A stretch of 64,000 nt of DNA from Nitrosomonas sp. GTDB lineage: Bacteria > Pseudomonadota > Gammaproteobacteria > Burkholderiales > Nitrosomonadaceae. Below the pieces are notes generated by a model. It ran no database searches, had not been told where the DNA came from, and saw only the letters and a list, made by a program, of their open reading frames with translations. The stretch is taken from the NCBI RefSeq assembly GCF_019635155.1, contig NZ_JAHBZY010000002.1:186001-250000 (forward strand). Reading direction: 5' to 3'. Shown here in pieces: positions 44,875 to 54,252 of the stretch (position 1 is its first letter; each line of letters starts with the position of its first letter). Made by a program: the position numbers and the translations under genes.

Positions 44875-46485
44875 TCAATAGTTCGGTTCGTACATCAGCG
44901 ATCTAATGTAATTGCTTAAATCCTGAGGTAAGCGGGTATCGGTTAATCCTTCATCGATCGCGACCCGGCATACCGCGAGAGCAATGGCATGAGACACTTC
45001 CCGGACGCGTGTGAGGGTAGGGTACACCGCTCCATCGCGCAGTTCTTGATCGGTAACGTTGCGTGCTAATTCCCGGGCAGCGGCTAGAAACATACTTTGG
45101 GTGATCAATCGCGCAGAGCTGGCATAAATACCTAATCCAATACCGGGAAAAATATAGGCGTTATTGCCTTGGGCTGGCTTGTAGCATTGATTGCGATATT
45201 GCACGGCGTTGAAAGGGCTACCACTGGCAAATATCGCCCGCCCCTCGCTCCATTGATAAGCCTGCTCTGCGGTGCATTCGGTATGCGAGGTCGGATTTGA
45301 CAATGCGATAATTACCGGTCGTTCATTGACGGTCGCCATTCGCCGCACAATCGTTTCGGTAAATGTTCCGGCTACTCCGGTGGCACCAATCAGGACATCG
45401 GGCTTGATGACACTGATGGCGTCGGCAAAACTTAATGCGTCGTGTGCGTGAGCAAAAGGCTGGATGCGCGGTTTAATGTTTTCATTGGTTGCGGTGACGA
45501 GACCTTTCCGATCGATAAACCATAAACGTTGCTGGGCTTGTGCTCGGCTTAATCCGTCCGCGCAGAGTGCATCGGCTACTAATTCAGCAGTTCCACCTGC
45601 AGCGGAGCCGGTTCCCAGAAACATGATGTTTAGATCGGTAAATTTTTTCCCGGTGATGCGGCAAGACGAATAAATTCCCGCCAATGTAACAGCCGCAGTT
45701 CCTTGGATGTCATCATTGAAGCAACGGATTCGAGGGCTATAGCGGTCTAAAAATTCAAATGCATGGGGCGTCAGGAAGTCTTCAAATTGAATGATTGCAT
45801 TTGGATAGCGTATTTGCACCGCGTTGATAAATTCCTCGACTATGGAACGGTAGCGATCACCGCTAATGCGAGGGAAAGGATAACCGAGATACAGAGGATC
45901 TTCGCGTAAAGAGGTATTATTGGTACCGACATCCAGCATAACCGGCATGCACTGTGCTGGATGTATTCCGGCGCAAGCCACATATAAAGCGACTTTTCCA
46001 ATGGGGATTCCCATACCATTGGCACCCAAGTCTCCCAGCCCCAATATTCTTTCTCCGTCAGTTACAACGATAACTCTTACATCTTCTTCAGGCCAGTTTT
46101 TTAATATGGTTGCAATGTTTCCGTGATCATCCGGTGTAATATAGAATCCCTGCGGTTTCCTGAAAATGTGCGCGAATTCCTTACATGCTTCGCCTACGGT
46201 CGGGGTATAAACCAGGGGTAAAATTTCTTCAATGTGGTCAATGAGCGTTCGGTAAAAAAGCCTTTGATTGCTTTCAAGTAATCCATTTAGAAAAATATAT
46301 TTTTCAATTGCGCTGGTTTTGCTGCGCAAGCTATCTAGAACGCGATCGACTTGCTTTTCGATACTTGCAACTTCATAGGGTAATAAGCCTCGTAAGCCGT
46401 AGTGTTCACGTTCTTCGCGTGAGAATGCAGTCGATTTCGTCAATGCCGGATTGGTGAGTAATGATTTGCCGTATAAGTTTTTCAT
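44875..46485 (-). CDS. maeA: NAD-type malic enzyme
   Basis: It decarboxylates malate to pyruvate with NAD (or NADP). The 536-residue length matches the large Escherichia coli MaeA/SfcA group. Key segments are the N-terminal GLRGLLPYEVAS, the tyrosine region PLVYTPTVGEAC, VVTDGERILGLGDLGANGMGIPIGK, the metal-site FNDDIQGTAAV (Glu/Asp metal ligands) and the nucleotide-binding GTGSAAGG. It is divergent from the truncated hemoglobin gene. In an obligate autotroph it would supply pyruvate or NADH from organic acids. NAD versus NADP preference is not decided. Confidence 0.92.
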   Translation of the reverse strand: MKNLYGKSLLTNPALTKSTAFSREEREHYGLRGLLPYEVASIEKQVDRVLDSLRSKTSAIEKYIFLNGLLESNQRLFYRTLIDHIEEILPLVYTPTVGEACKEFAHIFRKPQGFYITPDDHGNIATILKNWPEEDVRVIVVTDGERILGLGDLGANGMGIPIGKVALYVACAGIHPAQCMPVMLDVGTNNTSLREDPLYLGYPFPRISGDRYRSIVEEFINAVQIRYPNAIIQFEDFLTPHAFEFLDRYSPRIRCFNDDIQGTAAVTLAGIYSSCRITGKKFTDLNIMFLGTGSAAGGTAELVADALCADGLSRAQAQQRLWFIDRKGLVTATNENIKPRIQPFAHAHDALSFADAISVIKPDVLIGATGVAGTFTETIVRRMATVNERPVIIALSNPTSHTECTAEQAYQWSEGRAIFASGSPFNAVQYRNQCYKPAQGNNAYIFPGIGLGIYASSARLITQSMFLAAARELARNVTDQELRDGAVYPTLTRVREVSHAIALAVCRVAIDEGLTDTRLPQDLSNYIRSLMYEPNY

Positions 46486-46713
46486 ATTAACTGTTACTTC
46501 TGCTGGAAAAGGGAGCCTATACTCAACATTATAACTGCGGTGCGTGAACTGTTTGGGCGGTTGGACAATCTCAGCAACCGGCGATAAACTTAGTCCTTCT
46601 ATATATCTTAAAAATTAAAATTGTAGTCTAGGTGCAAGCATATCGGTTTTTAAGCTATATTAATAAACTCTTTAATAACCCGTACTGTTTTTTTTGAGAA
46701 AATTTATAAAATT

Positions 46714-47142
46714 ATGAGTCAATCACCATCTTTTCCCATACCCGATCCCGATCTCTATAGCGAAGAAGAAATTGCTCAATTAGTTCATACCTTCTATGCG
46801 AAGGCTAGGAAAGATCCCTCTCTAGGACCTATTTTTGAAGGGCATGTGATTGATTGGGATGCACATTTTGTGCAAATGATCAATTTCTGGTCTGCACAGC
46901 TTCGTGGAACCAGCCGGTTTCGCGGTGCGCCCATGCCAAAACATATTGCCTTACCAGAGCTTTCCGCCGCGTTATTTGAGCGATGGCTGCAACTTTTTCA
47001 TCAAACAACCAGTGAACTGGGAAATCCGCAGCTAGAACAGCATGCCAATGCGATCGCAAACTTTATTGCCGGTCGATTGTGGCAAGGCTATCAAATGAGT
47101 AATTATCCAGATCGACGTCCTGTTGCACTTCAAATCGTCTAG
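46714..47142 (+). CDS. Group III truncated hemoglobin
   Basis: A 142-residue globin of the short two-over-two helical fold. Truncated hemoglobins bind O2 or NO and in bacteria act in NO detoxification, redox signalling or O2 handling. Group III landmarks include the helix with FEGHVIDWDAHFVQMINFWS and the helix with PMPKHIALPELSAALFERWL, which would hold the proximal histidine. It is followed 26 bases later, in the same orientation, by a membrane diguanylate cyclase gene, suggesting a shared transcript. Relevance to NO metabolism in an ammonia oxidiser is attractive but inferred. Confidence 0.88.
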   Translation: MSQSPSFPIPDPDLYSEEEIAQLVHTFYAKARKDPSLGPIFEGHVIDWDAHFVQMINFWSAQLRGTSRFRGAPMPKHIALPELSAALFERWLQLFHQTTSELGNPQLEQHANAIANFIAGRLWQGYQMSNYPDRRPVALQIV

Positions 47143-47168
47143 TCATGTCCGTATCCTGACCGGAAACT

Positions 47169-48839
47169 ATGCTGAGAAGTATTAGAAGCAAAATTATTGT
47201 TTTTTCTATACTGGCGACTCTGATTCCATCGTTGGGTTTGGGCATATCCTCATTTCAGCGAAATGAGACGATGATTAATGAAAATTTGACGCGAGAGCTG
47301 CGTACCCTGGCGCGCAACACGAGCCGTGAATTGGATTTGTGGATTAAAGAGCAAATTCTCGCAGTGAGGGATCTGGCTGCATCCATTTCAACATCCAAGA
47401 TTCTTATCGAAGGTCTTTCGGTAGAGAACCAGTTTTCTAAAAACCAATCCATCACGCTACCGAAAGCAACGGAACTTTACTTGAAGTCGGTACACAAGCG
47501 ATTGGAAACAGTGCTGGAGTTAACAATTGTGGATGTGGAAGGTGAAATTATTGCCAGTAATGTGAGTGAGCCGTTTCCGATATTATTAGCTCAAAACTGG
47601 CCTGAGAATGCATCCATTCAAGGAGATTTAGTAGTTCCGCCTCAATGGAATGAGAATTACAAGACGGCCATATTAAGTATTGCAGTTCCGATATTGTCCA
47701 TTGATGATTATATTCTGGGTGCGCTGATAGTGACATTTGATATGCAAAGCTTACAGCCTAATTTAAAAGATAAAATCAAATCCCCGCCAGGTGACGTCCT
47801 TTTATTGGATAAAGAAGGGCGTGTAATGCTTGCCAGTGATACTTCCCTTATCAATAAACCACTTTCATCCGAATCAAATGTGTTGTCCCGTTTACGAGAT
47901 AATCCTGGGGAATATGATGTATTTCTAGGGGCGAAACAGCAGAAAGTCGCCGGTTTGGCTTATTTATCGGGAAAAATGCCTGTTACCATCATCGCAAGTA
48001 GAGACTATCAATTGATCTATTCAGCATGGGAGCAGCAACGGAACATGTTTTTTGGCTTGGTCAGCGTCATTATTCTGATCGTAACAGCGATCGCTTTTCG
48101 ATTAAGCCATGCCATCGTGAAGCCATTGCAACGTTTAATCGATGCGACTGAGAAAATAGTCAAAGGCGATTTGGATGTTAAATTGGTTAATAGTCAACGG
48201 GATGAAATAGGTCAATTAACGCATACGTTTAATCAGATGACCGACAAATTGCGGCAAAATCAAGCTGAAATAAATGCTGCCGCAATCGCGATGCAACAAA
48301 AGAATCAGCTCCTTGAGACGCTGTCTGTAACCGATAATCTCACCGGACTTTACAATCGCAATAAACTGAACGCAATTATCAGCGATCAACTGGCGCGATT
48401 CGAAAGAAACAAGCGACCATTTGCTGTGCTGATGATTGATGTCGATTACTTCAAAACGTTAAATGATAGCCTCGGTCATGTAGTAGGCGATGAAATTTTA
48501 GCGGTGGTAGCGAAAAAAATTTCACAGTGTATTCGAAATGTGGATTTTGCTGCCCGGTTCGGGGGCGATGAGTTTATTATTATTTTGGCTGAAACAACCG
48601 CTAAGGAAGCAGAAAAAACCGCTGAGCGAATAAGAGCGCAAGTGGCGGATATTCATTGTGACACGATCGATAAAGATCTGCATGTAACTTTAAGTATCGG
48701 TGTCATACAAAGTGAGCCGGATGATATTTCGTTAACGATCCTATTATCTCGAGTTGATAGTGCGTTGTATGAAGCGAAGCGTGCGGGCAGGGATCAAGTG
48801 TATTGTATCTCTCCGAATACACCGGATGTCACATCTTAA
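47169..48839 (+). CDS. Membrane diguanylate cyclase with periplasmic sensor (dCache-HAMP-GGDEF)
   Basis: The 556-residue protein has two helices (about 8-28 and 288-310) flanking a periplasmic sensor domain of the Cache type (about 40-280), then a HAMP linker (about 312-365) and a GGDEF domain (about 385-548) with RFGGDEF and the RxxD inhibitory site. It should make c-di-GMP in response to an outside ligand. It starts 26 bases after the truncated hemoglobin gene, so an O2- or NO-linked signal is possible. Two GGDEF proteins within this window (with the HDOD fusion) suggest c-di-GMP control is well used here. Confidence 0.9.
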   Translation: MLRSIRSKIIVFSILATLIPSLGLGISSFQRNETMINENLTRELRTLARNTSRELDLWIKEQILAVRDLAASISTSKILIEGLSVENQFSKNQSITLPKATELYLKSVHKRLETVLELTIVDVEGEIIASNVSEPFPILLAQNWPENASIQGDLVVPPQWNENYKTAILSIAVPILSIDDYILGALIVTFDMQSLQPNLKDKIKSPPGDVLLLDKEGRVMLASDTSLINKPLSSESNVLSRLRDNPGEYDVFLGAKQQKVAGLAYLSGKMPVTIIASRDYQLIYSAWEQQRNMFFGLVSVIILIVTAIAFRLSHAIVKPLQRLIDATEKIVKGDLDVKLVNSQRDEIGQLTHTFNQMTDKLRQNQAEINAAAIAMQQKNQLLETLSVTDNLTGLYNRNKLNAIISDQLARFERNKRPFAVLMIDVDYFKTLNDSLGHVVGDEILAVVAKKISQCIRNVDFAARFGGDEFIIILAETTAKEAEKTAERIRAQVADIHCDTIDKDLHVTLSIGVIQSEPDDISLTILLSRVDSALYEAKRAGRDQVYCISPNTPDVTS

Positions 48840-48853
48840 TTGCTTCGCTGCGA

Positions 48854-49636
48854 TTAATTTTTTTCCGCTTCAAGACCTGTATTAAGAATCCAACCTTGTT
48901 TTTGGTCCACTTGCACACGCAACCATGTCCCTTGGCTTGCGTTGGCAGTGACTGCCGTAGATCTTTTTAAAGTGCTGATGATTTTTGATTGCGTATTAGG
49001 TGCATTGCGCAAATTAACATTGGCTTTGGTATGTAATTTTATCGGTGTATGAAATTCAAGTAACATCCCATTATCATTGGATTCCTTTTTGCGATTCGGA
49101 TTCGTAATGAGCTCGATCAGATGCTTAGCTTGCGCAACATAATTCATTGCGGATGCATATTGATCTTTCGAGAAAAGCGCCGAGGCTGTTTCCGTCAGTT
49201 GCTGTGCTTGGGTCAATAAAATTTGATCCGATACCGGGATTTTAACTTGCTTCAGATGCTCTAAGGCTACTTCGGTTTCGGCAATAGCAGAAGCAGTACT
49301 TGGTTTAGTGGCTAATCGATGTAACTTTACTTGCGCGCGCGTAGCTTCTTTGTTGACTTCCTGTAGTGCTCGCGCTTGGTTCTGCTGTCGGATTTGTTGG
49401 TTTTTTATTAATTGATCCTTCTCTGCTAAAAGTTTTTTGAGGTGTGCAATTTCCTTACGTAGTTTTTCATCCTGTGAGGTAATGACAGGTGCCGGTTCAA
49501 CGATAGGCGCGGGAATAGGTTCTTGAGTTGCACAACTGCCAAGGATGAATAGTATGAGAGATGCGAATAGAAGAGTTCGTGTGTGATCGGTGCTTAATGA
49601 GTAGAATGATTCTGTTTGTAACAAGACTCTCATCAT
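48854..49636 (-). CDS. SH3-domain lipoprotein
   Basis: The 260-residue precursor has a signal peptide ending in the lipobox LGSC (C35 lipidated), longer than usual because the N-terminus is 22 residues before the hydrophobic core; a good AGGA ribosome binding site supports the chosen start. The mature part has a coiled-coil region (about 50-120; KLRKEIAHLKKLLAEKDQLIKNQQ) and a C-terminal bacterial SH3 domain (about 195-260; VNLRNAPNTQSKIISTLK). Such proteins often sit at the cell wall and bind peptidoglycan or other proteins. It is convergent with the diguanylate cyclase gene (14 bases). Confidence 0.85.
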   Translation of the reverse strand: MMRVLLQTESFYSLSTDHTRTLLFASLILFILGSCATQEPIPAPIVEPAPVITSQDEKLRKEIAHLKKLLAEKDQLIKNQQIRQQNQARALQEVNKEATRAQVKLHRLATKPSTASAIAETEVALEHLKQVKIPVSDQILLTQAQQLTETASALFSKDQYASAMNYVAQAKHLIELITNPNRKKESNDNGMLLEFHTPIKLHTKANVNLRNAPNTQSKIISTLKRSTAVTANASQGTWLRVQVDQKQGWILNTGLEAEKN

Positions 49637-49686
49637 ATCGTTCCTTTATTACTTCAAAAGACTGCGCCGTGAATTTTGAAACTTGT

Positions 49687-49730
49687 TAAAGATTTGTATC
49701 CCTTTGAAGGAAAGTTGGAACAAATCTTTA
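49687..49730. repeat. Perfect 11-base inverted repeat upstream of the SH3 lipoprotein
   Basis: TAAAGATTTGT (49687-49697) and ACAAATCTTTA (49720-49730) form a perfect 11-base inverted repeat with a 22-base loop, about 50-95 bases upstream of the lipoprotein start. It may be a regulatory site or the end of a divergent transcript. Confidence 0.5.
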
Positions 49731-49800
49731 GTTAAAGTGAGTCGAACCTACTGAAAAATTACAATTAATAATTATTGGATCTTTTATACTTTAAGAAATC

Positions 49801-49851
49801 AAGTGGTATACCCAATAAGGAATTGATAATTCCAAGAAATTTCGTCCACTT
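49801..49851. repeat. Nested inverted repeats upstream of the universal stress gene
   Basis: AAGTGG (49801) and CCACTT (49846) enclose a perfect hairpin GGAATT (49819-49824) and AATTCC (49828-49833) with a 3-base loop. It lies 80 bases before the universal stress protein start in a 294-base gap that otherwise shows no gene. Confidence 0.45.
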
Positions 49852-49930
49852 AATGATACCAACATTTGAAACAGATAACTAATAGCGGCGGCGGAATTAT
49901 TGACGAAGATATTCATGAGGAGAAGATACG

Positions 49931-50371
49931 ATGTATCAACGAATTTTGGTACCGATAGATGGCAGTGCAACTTCTGAGTCCGCATTGAATGAAGCGATAA
50001 AATTTGCTCAGCAGCAAAAGGCGCATATTGAAGTCTTATATGTCGTTGAAGATCTATTATTTTCTGAGAATGATGATTTTATTAATTACGCAGAGTTTGT
50101 GCGCTCGCTTCGTACTGGTGGCGAGAAAATACTTTTGCAGGCGCAAAAGAAATTACGCCAGGCCGGAATCGAACATGAAACGAAATTGATGGTTGCACAG
50201 GGTGAAAGAATAGTGGATGTGATTATCAATGAAGCCAAGAGTAATTCGGCAGATTTAATTATTATCGGAACCCATGGTCGAACGGGTTTTAGTCGTATCT
50301 TACTTGGCAGTGTTGCGGAAGGAGTCGTTCGGACAACGCATATTCCAACGCTTCTGATTCGTGGCGGTTAG
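49931..50371 (+). CDS. Universal stress protein UspA family
   Basis: A 146-residue single-domain Usp protein. ATP-binding type family members carry GxxGxxxxxxxxG(S/T) late in the chain; here GTHGRTGFSRILLGSVAEGVV supplies this motif, so ATP binding is likely. A strong AGGAG ribosome binding site precedes the ATG. It stands alone on the plus strand behind two inverted repeats that may control it. The specific stress role is unknown. Confidence 0.93.
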   Translation: MYQRILVPIDGSATSESALNEAIKFAQQQKAHIEVLYVVEDLLFSENDDFINYAEFVRSLRTGGEKILLQAQKKLRQAGIEHETKLMVAQGERIVDVIINEAKSNSADLIIIGTHGRTGFSRILLGSVAEGVVRTTHIPTLLIRGG

Positions 50372-50429
50372 TAAAGGCAAAGACGGTGTTATTCTAATAA
50401 TTTGAGTTTATTTGTCAGGTTCTTGAAAT

Positions 50430-51212
50430 ATGGAAAACTATGAAGCGCTTCTGGCAACGATAGCTCTGACGATGGGGGCATCGTGGGCCAGCGGCATCAA
50501 TTTATATGCCGTACTGTTGGTGCTTGGAGTAGGCGGATCGAGCGGTCATATTGATTTGCCTGCTGAGTTGTCGGTTTTGGAAGATCCGTTAGTTATTTTT
50601 GCAGCCGGGATTATGTATTTTATTGAATTCTTCATGGACAAGATCCCCGGGATGGATTCTGTATGGGATGCTATTCAAACGTTTATACGAATCCCTGCTG
50701 GTGCAATGCTGGCAGCCGGCGCGGTCGGTGATGTCACACCGGCGCTTGAAATTGCCGCGGGCATTCTTGGGGGCGGTTTAGCGGCAACCAGTCATGCGAC
50801 CAAAACTGGTACTCGATTATTAATCAATGCATCGCCCGAGCCTGTTACCAATTGGTCTGCTTCCATTACCGGGGATTTGCTGGTGCTCTCAGGATTGTGG
50901 ACAGCTTTAAATTACCCGCTCATTTTCATTGGGTTGCTGGTTATCTTTCTTGGTATAGCGATCTGGTTATTACCAAAATTGTGGTGTTTGATAAAACAGT
51001 TGCTAAACCGAATGCTTAATTTCCTAGGACTTGGCAAAGCACATTCCGAAAATGCTGCTGAAACAGAAATGCCCGATTCTGCAATTGAACTACAAGTGCA
51101 AGATTCATTGACAGCTTTAGAACGATTGCATCAATTAAAAGAGAAAGGCGCGCTCACCGAGCAAGAGTTTGAACGTCAGAAAAATATTATCTTGGATAAA
51201 AATTCCCGCTGA
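50430..51212 (+). CDS. DUF4126 membrane protein with C-terminal SHOCT motif
   Basis: The 260-residue protein has a DUF4126 membrane core (about 5-190) with four to five helices and glycine-rich segments (GASWASGINLYAVLLVLGVGGSS, AAGILGGGLAATSHATKTG), followed by a charged linker and a SHOCT-type tail (about 225-258; ALERLHQLKEKGALTEQEFERQK). SHOCT motifs are short two-helix oligomerisation tails. The function of DUF4126 is unknown. It is 59 bases after the universal stress gene on the same strand and may be co-transcribed with it. Confidence 0.75.
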   Translation: MENYEALLATIALTMGASWASGINLYAVLLVLGVGGSSGHIDLPAELSVLEDPLVIFAAGIMYFIEFFMDKIPGMDSVWDAIQTFIRIPAGAMLAAGAVGDVTPALEIAAGILGGGLAATSHATKTGTRLLINASPEPVTNWSASITGDLLVLSGLWTALNYPLIFIGLLVIFLGIAIWLLPKLWCLIKQLLNRMLNFLGLGKAHSENAAETEMPDSAIELQVQDSLTALERLHQLKEKGALTEQEFERQKNIILDKNSR

Positions 51213-51292
51213 AATGCTTTGCAAATATCATTCAGGTGATTGAGAGTAATACATAGCTCTGATTTTTTCTTCTCTCATTTAAACAAGTTTTT

Positions 51293-52429
51293 ATGCGATA
51301 TCGCTGGGATATTTTTTGCAAAGTTATCGATAACTTTGGTGATGCCGGTGTATGCTGGCGGCTTGCTAGGCAGCTAGTGACGGATTTCCATCAAGAGGTG
51401 CGTCTTTGGATTGATGATCTGGATACTTTGGGCTACCTCACATCGAGGCTGAATCGCAATCTTTTATATCAAGAAGTTCAAGGCGTGACAATATGCCATT
51501 GGCAAGCAGTACAAGCTGAAGTTGTTTGCGCTGATATCGTGATCGAAGCATTTGCATGTGATTTGCCGGATTTTTATATAACGGCGATGTTGCAGAATAA
51601 AAAACAACCAGTATGGATTAATCTGGAATATCTGAGCGCGGAACCATGGGTTGCTCGCTATCATTTATTACCGTCTCCTCACCCACGACTGCCTCTTATC
51701 AAGTTCTTTTTTTTTCCTGGTTTTGTGAAAGGCACAGGAGGATTGTTACGGGAGAGGACATTGAAAGTACGACAATATGAATTTGATAAAACAGCTAAAC
51801 AAGCGTTTATAAAGCGCAGTGGTTTGCTTGAGAGAGAATCAGGGAGTCTATGGATCTCGCTTTTTTGTTATGAAACTGCACCCTTAGAGAAATTGATACA
51901 TGTATTGTCAGAATCTCCAAGGTCTACGCTGTTAATCGTACCGGAAGGAAACATAGCGAATCGTATTCTGGTGATTCTTAAAGATGCGTCAGCCTTAACG
52001 GCTAAATTGATAGTACACAAACGATTATCCATACAGATTATTCCGTTTCTGGAACAAGCGGATTATGATCATCTATTGTGGTGTTGCGACATCAATTTTG
52101 TAAGAGGTGAAGATTCTTTTGTGCGTGCACAATGGGCTGCAAAGTTGTTTGTTTGGAATATTTACCGGCAGCAGGAGCGAGCGCATTTGAAAAAAATGGA
52201 TGCATTTCTCGAATTATATACCGCAAGTATGCCAGTTCCCATGGCGATTGCAGTAAAGGAAATGTGGAGTTGCTGGAATGGCCGTGGTGAATTACATGCT
52301 GAAGCTTGGATGAACTTCTTGGCTTTTCGTGAGTCACTGATGCAGCATAATGAAGATTGGATTAATCAACTAATGGCACAAGAGGATCTGGGTGCTAACC
52401 TAGTGCAATTTGTTGAAAATCGGCTATAA
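51293..52429 (+). CDS. earP: EF-P arginine rhamnosyltransferase EarP
   Basis: EarP transfers rhamnose from dTDP-rhamnose to an arginine of elongation factor P, needed for EF-P to relieve ribosome stalling at polyproline. The 378-residue product has the GT-B fold of the family (formerly DUF2331), with IFCKVIDNFGDAGVCWRLARQL at the N-terminus and the nucleotide-sugar site region FVRGEDSFVRAQWAAKLFVW late in the chain. It precedes efp by 82 bases, the genomic pairing by which the family was found, and the EF-P here carries the matching Arg32. Confidence 0.93.
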   Translation: MRYRWDIFCKVIDNFGDAGVCWRLARQLVTDFHQEVRLWIDDLDTLGYLTSRLNRNLLYQEVQGVTICHWQAVQAEVVCADIVIEAFACDLPDFYITAMLQNKKQPVWINLEYLSAEPWVARYHLLPSPHPRLPLIKFFFFPGFVKGTGGLLRERTLKVRQYEFDKTAKQAFIKRSGLLERESGSLWISLFCYETAPLEKLIHVLSESPRSTLLIVPEGNIANRILVILKDASALTAKLIVHKRLSIQIIPFLEQADYDHLLWCCDINFVRGEDSFVRAQWAAKLFVWNIYRQQERAHLKKMDAFLELYTASMPVPMAIAVKEMWSCWNGRGELHAEAWMNFLAFRESLMQHNEDWINQLMAQEDLGANLVQFVENRL

Positions 52430-52511
52430 TCCGCAACTTTTATTAGTAAAGTCTATTGGCTTAGTATCGCATCAATATTGTTTATAACTCTATTATTTTG
52501 GAACTGGAAAT

Positions 52512-53075
52512 ATGAAGACCGCAATGGAACTACGTTCAGGCAATGTCATTTTAATTGGTAATGATCCTATGGTTGTGCAGCGAGCGGAATTTACCAAATC
52601 TGGTCGTAACGCATCTGTGGTAAAGATGAAACTAAAAAATTTGTTTTCCGCTACAACCACTGAAACGGTTTATAAAGCGGATGAAAAATTTGATCTGGTG
52701 GTTTTGGATAAAAAAGAATGCACTTACAGCTATTATGCCGATCCGCTCTACGTTTTTATGGATGCTGATTATAATCAGATTGAAGTCGAAGCGGATAACA
52801 TGTCCGATGTTTTGAACTATTTGATCGACGGTATGGAAGATGTTTGTCAAGTAACCTTCTATGATGGAAAGGCCATTTCAGTCGAATTGCCATCAACGAT
52901 TGTGCGCGAGGTTGAGTATACCGAACCTGCAGTTCGTGGAGATACTACAGGGAAAATTATGAAACCGGCTCGTTTGGCAGGTACTGGGTATGAGATTCAG
53001 GTGGCGGCTTTTGTTGGAATCGGTGATAAGATTGAGATCGATCCGCACAATCATGAATTTAGAAAACGTGTTTGA
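52512..53075 (+). CDS. efp: Elongation factor P (rhamnosylated type)
   Basis: EF-P binds stalled ribosomes and helps form bonds between prolines. The 187-residue protein has the three-domain EF-P fold with the loop [10 protein letters not shown], placing arginine exactly at position 32, the residue modified by EarP in other proteobacteria; lysine-type EF-P proteins have Lys there instead. Length matches (about 185-188). EarP is encoded immediately upstream. The 19-base gap to a terminator-like hairpin at 53095 ends the unit. Confidence 0.96.
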   Translation: MKTAMELRSGNVILIGNDPMVVQRAEFTKSGRNASVVKMKLKNLFSATTTETVYKADEKFDLVVLDKKECTYSYYADPLYVFMDADYNQIEVEADNMSDVLNYLIDGMEDVCQVTFYDGKAISVELPSTIVREVEYTEPAVRGDTTGKIMKPARLAGTGYEIQVAAFVGIGDKIEIDPHNHEFRKRV

Positions 53076-53094
53076 TAATAATATGTATTGAATC

Positions 53095-53127
53095 AAAAAA
53101 ATAGGTGGCATCGCCACCTATTTTTTT
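53095..53127. terminator. Bidirectional terminator between efp and nfu
   Basis: Seven As, the stem GGTGGC (53104-53109) with its partner GCCACC (53113-53118) and seven Ts form a symmetric hairpin that reads as an intrinsic terminator in both directions, between the convergent efp and nfu genes. Confidence 0.85.
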
Positions 53128-53132
53128 GATTA

Positions 53133-53693
53133 TCAACTCGCGATTACCTGAATATCGGGTTCGATAGTTTTAAGCATATTTTCAATTCCTCTTAAAGTGC
53201 CGGAAATTGAACTTGGACATGTGCCGCAAGCACCTTGGTAATGAATGCGAAGAATATTTCCTTCGAGTCCCAGTATATGCAAATCACCGCCATCATGCTG
53301 CAAGTAAGGTCTTACTTCTTCGTCCAGAAGGATATTGATTTTTTCCAAGCGCAATTGATCTTCCGGGGTTAAATTGGCAAATGCCTGATTGGCGTTAGCA
53401 ACGGCTTCAGCGGATTGCGCCGAGGCGGCGGGTGCTGCACGGATAGGATCAGCAATTTCCCTAGCCAAATCCTGCCAGTTGGCATCACCATCCTGAGTCA
53501 CAGTGATCCAATGATCAATATAAAAAACATTGGTGACGTGATCAATATCAAACAATGCCGACGCCAGTGGATCATCTTTTGCAGACTCGGCATTATCGTA
53601 GGAACGGGCAATTCCCCAGGTGAGCGGTTCTTTAAGAATAAATTTTAATGCATTCTTGTTAGGGGTTCCTTCAATATCAGCTATTTTGGGCAT
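53133..53693 (-). CDS. Nfu-type iron-sulfur carrier protein
   Basis: The start chosen is ATG 53693 (186 residues, MPKIADIEGTPNKNALKF); the frame is open further upstream but that part is not family-like. An Nfu_N domain (about 1-90) is followed by a NifU C-terminal domain (about 115-182) with the cluster-binding motif GACGTCPSS (CxxC). Nfu proteins carry [4Fe-4S] clusters to target enzymes. It is the last gene of the suf operon, 76 bases after sufU. The plain symbol is left empty because Nfu subtypes are not separable here. Confidence 0.9.
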   Translation of the reverse strand: MPKIADIEGTPNKNALKFILKEPLTWGIARSYDNAESAKDDPLASALFDIDHVTNVFYIDHWITVTQDGDANWQDLAREIADPIRAAPAASAQSAEAVANANQAFANLTPEDQLRLEKINILLDEEVRPYLQHDGGDLHILGLEGNILRIHYQGACGTCPSSISGTLRGIENMLKTIEPDIQVIAS

Positions 53694-53769
53694 TTTATTA
53701 TCAGGAAAAATGAATATTAAATCGGAGTTTTTGCATTTCAAACTCAAACATTTATAAAAATTTTTATGA

Positions 53770-54252
53770 TTAGGATTGGCTTGATACCGCCTGAAGATCG
53801 TTTGAAGTATCTTCAGTTGACACATTACTGACTGAATTGAGTGCTGCTTGCAGGGTATGCCACGGCAGAATTGCGCATTTAACGCGTGTGGGTAAATCCC
53901 GGATTCCCGAGAAAACCGTTAATCGCCCCAAGTGATGGGGTTGATTGATATCTAATTTTCCGGTAGCCAATTCGCGGAATTCAGCAATCAACATTTCCGC
54001 ATCTGAACGTGTTTTTCCTTTGATTGCCGTTGTCATCATCGAAGCGGAGGCTTTGCAGATAGCGCAGGACTCTCCCTCAAATGCAACGGCACTGATCCGC
54101 TCATCTTCAACTTGCAAAGTGATATCGAGACGATCACCGCATAATGGGTTATGACCGATGGCGTGGTGACTGGCTGGATTTAACTTGCCGTAATTTCGCG
54201 GCTTCCGGTTGTGATCCAGAATGACTTCTTGATATAGGGAATTGGAATGCAT
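53770..54252 (-). CDS. sufU: SUF-type NifU/IscU-family protein SufU
   Basis: A 160-residue IscU-fold protein. Cysteines C38 (with D40 in LCGDRL), C63 and C66 (CAICKAS) and C126 (VKCAILPW) form the zinc/cluster site. In SUF systems SufU takes sulfur from SufS in place of SufE, as shown for Bacillus-type systems. Its ATG shares a base with the stop of sufS, so the two are translationally coupled, and no sufE gene is seen in the operon. Confidence 0.9.
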   Translation of the reverse strand: MHSNSLYQEVILDHNRKPRNYGKLNPASHHAIGHNPLCGDRLDITLQVEDERISAVAFEGESCAICKASASMMTTAIKGKTRSDAEMLIAEFRELATGKLDINQPHHLGRLTVFSGIRDLPTRVKCAILPWHTLQAALNSVSNVSTEDTSNDLQAVSSQS

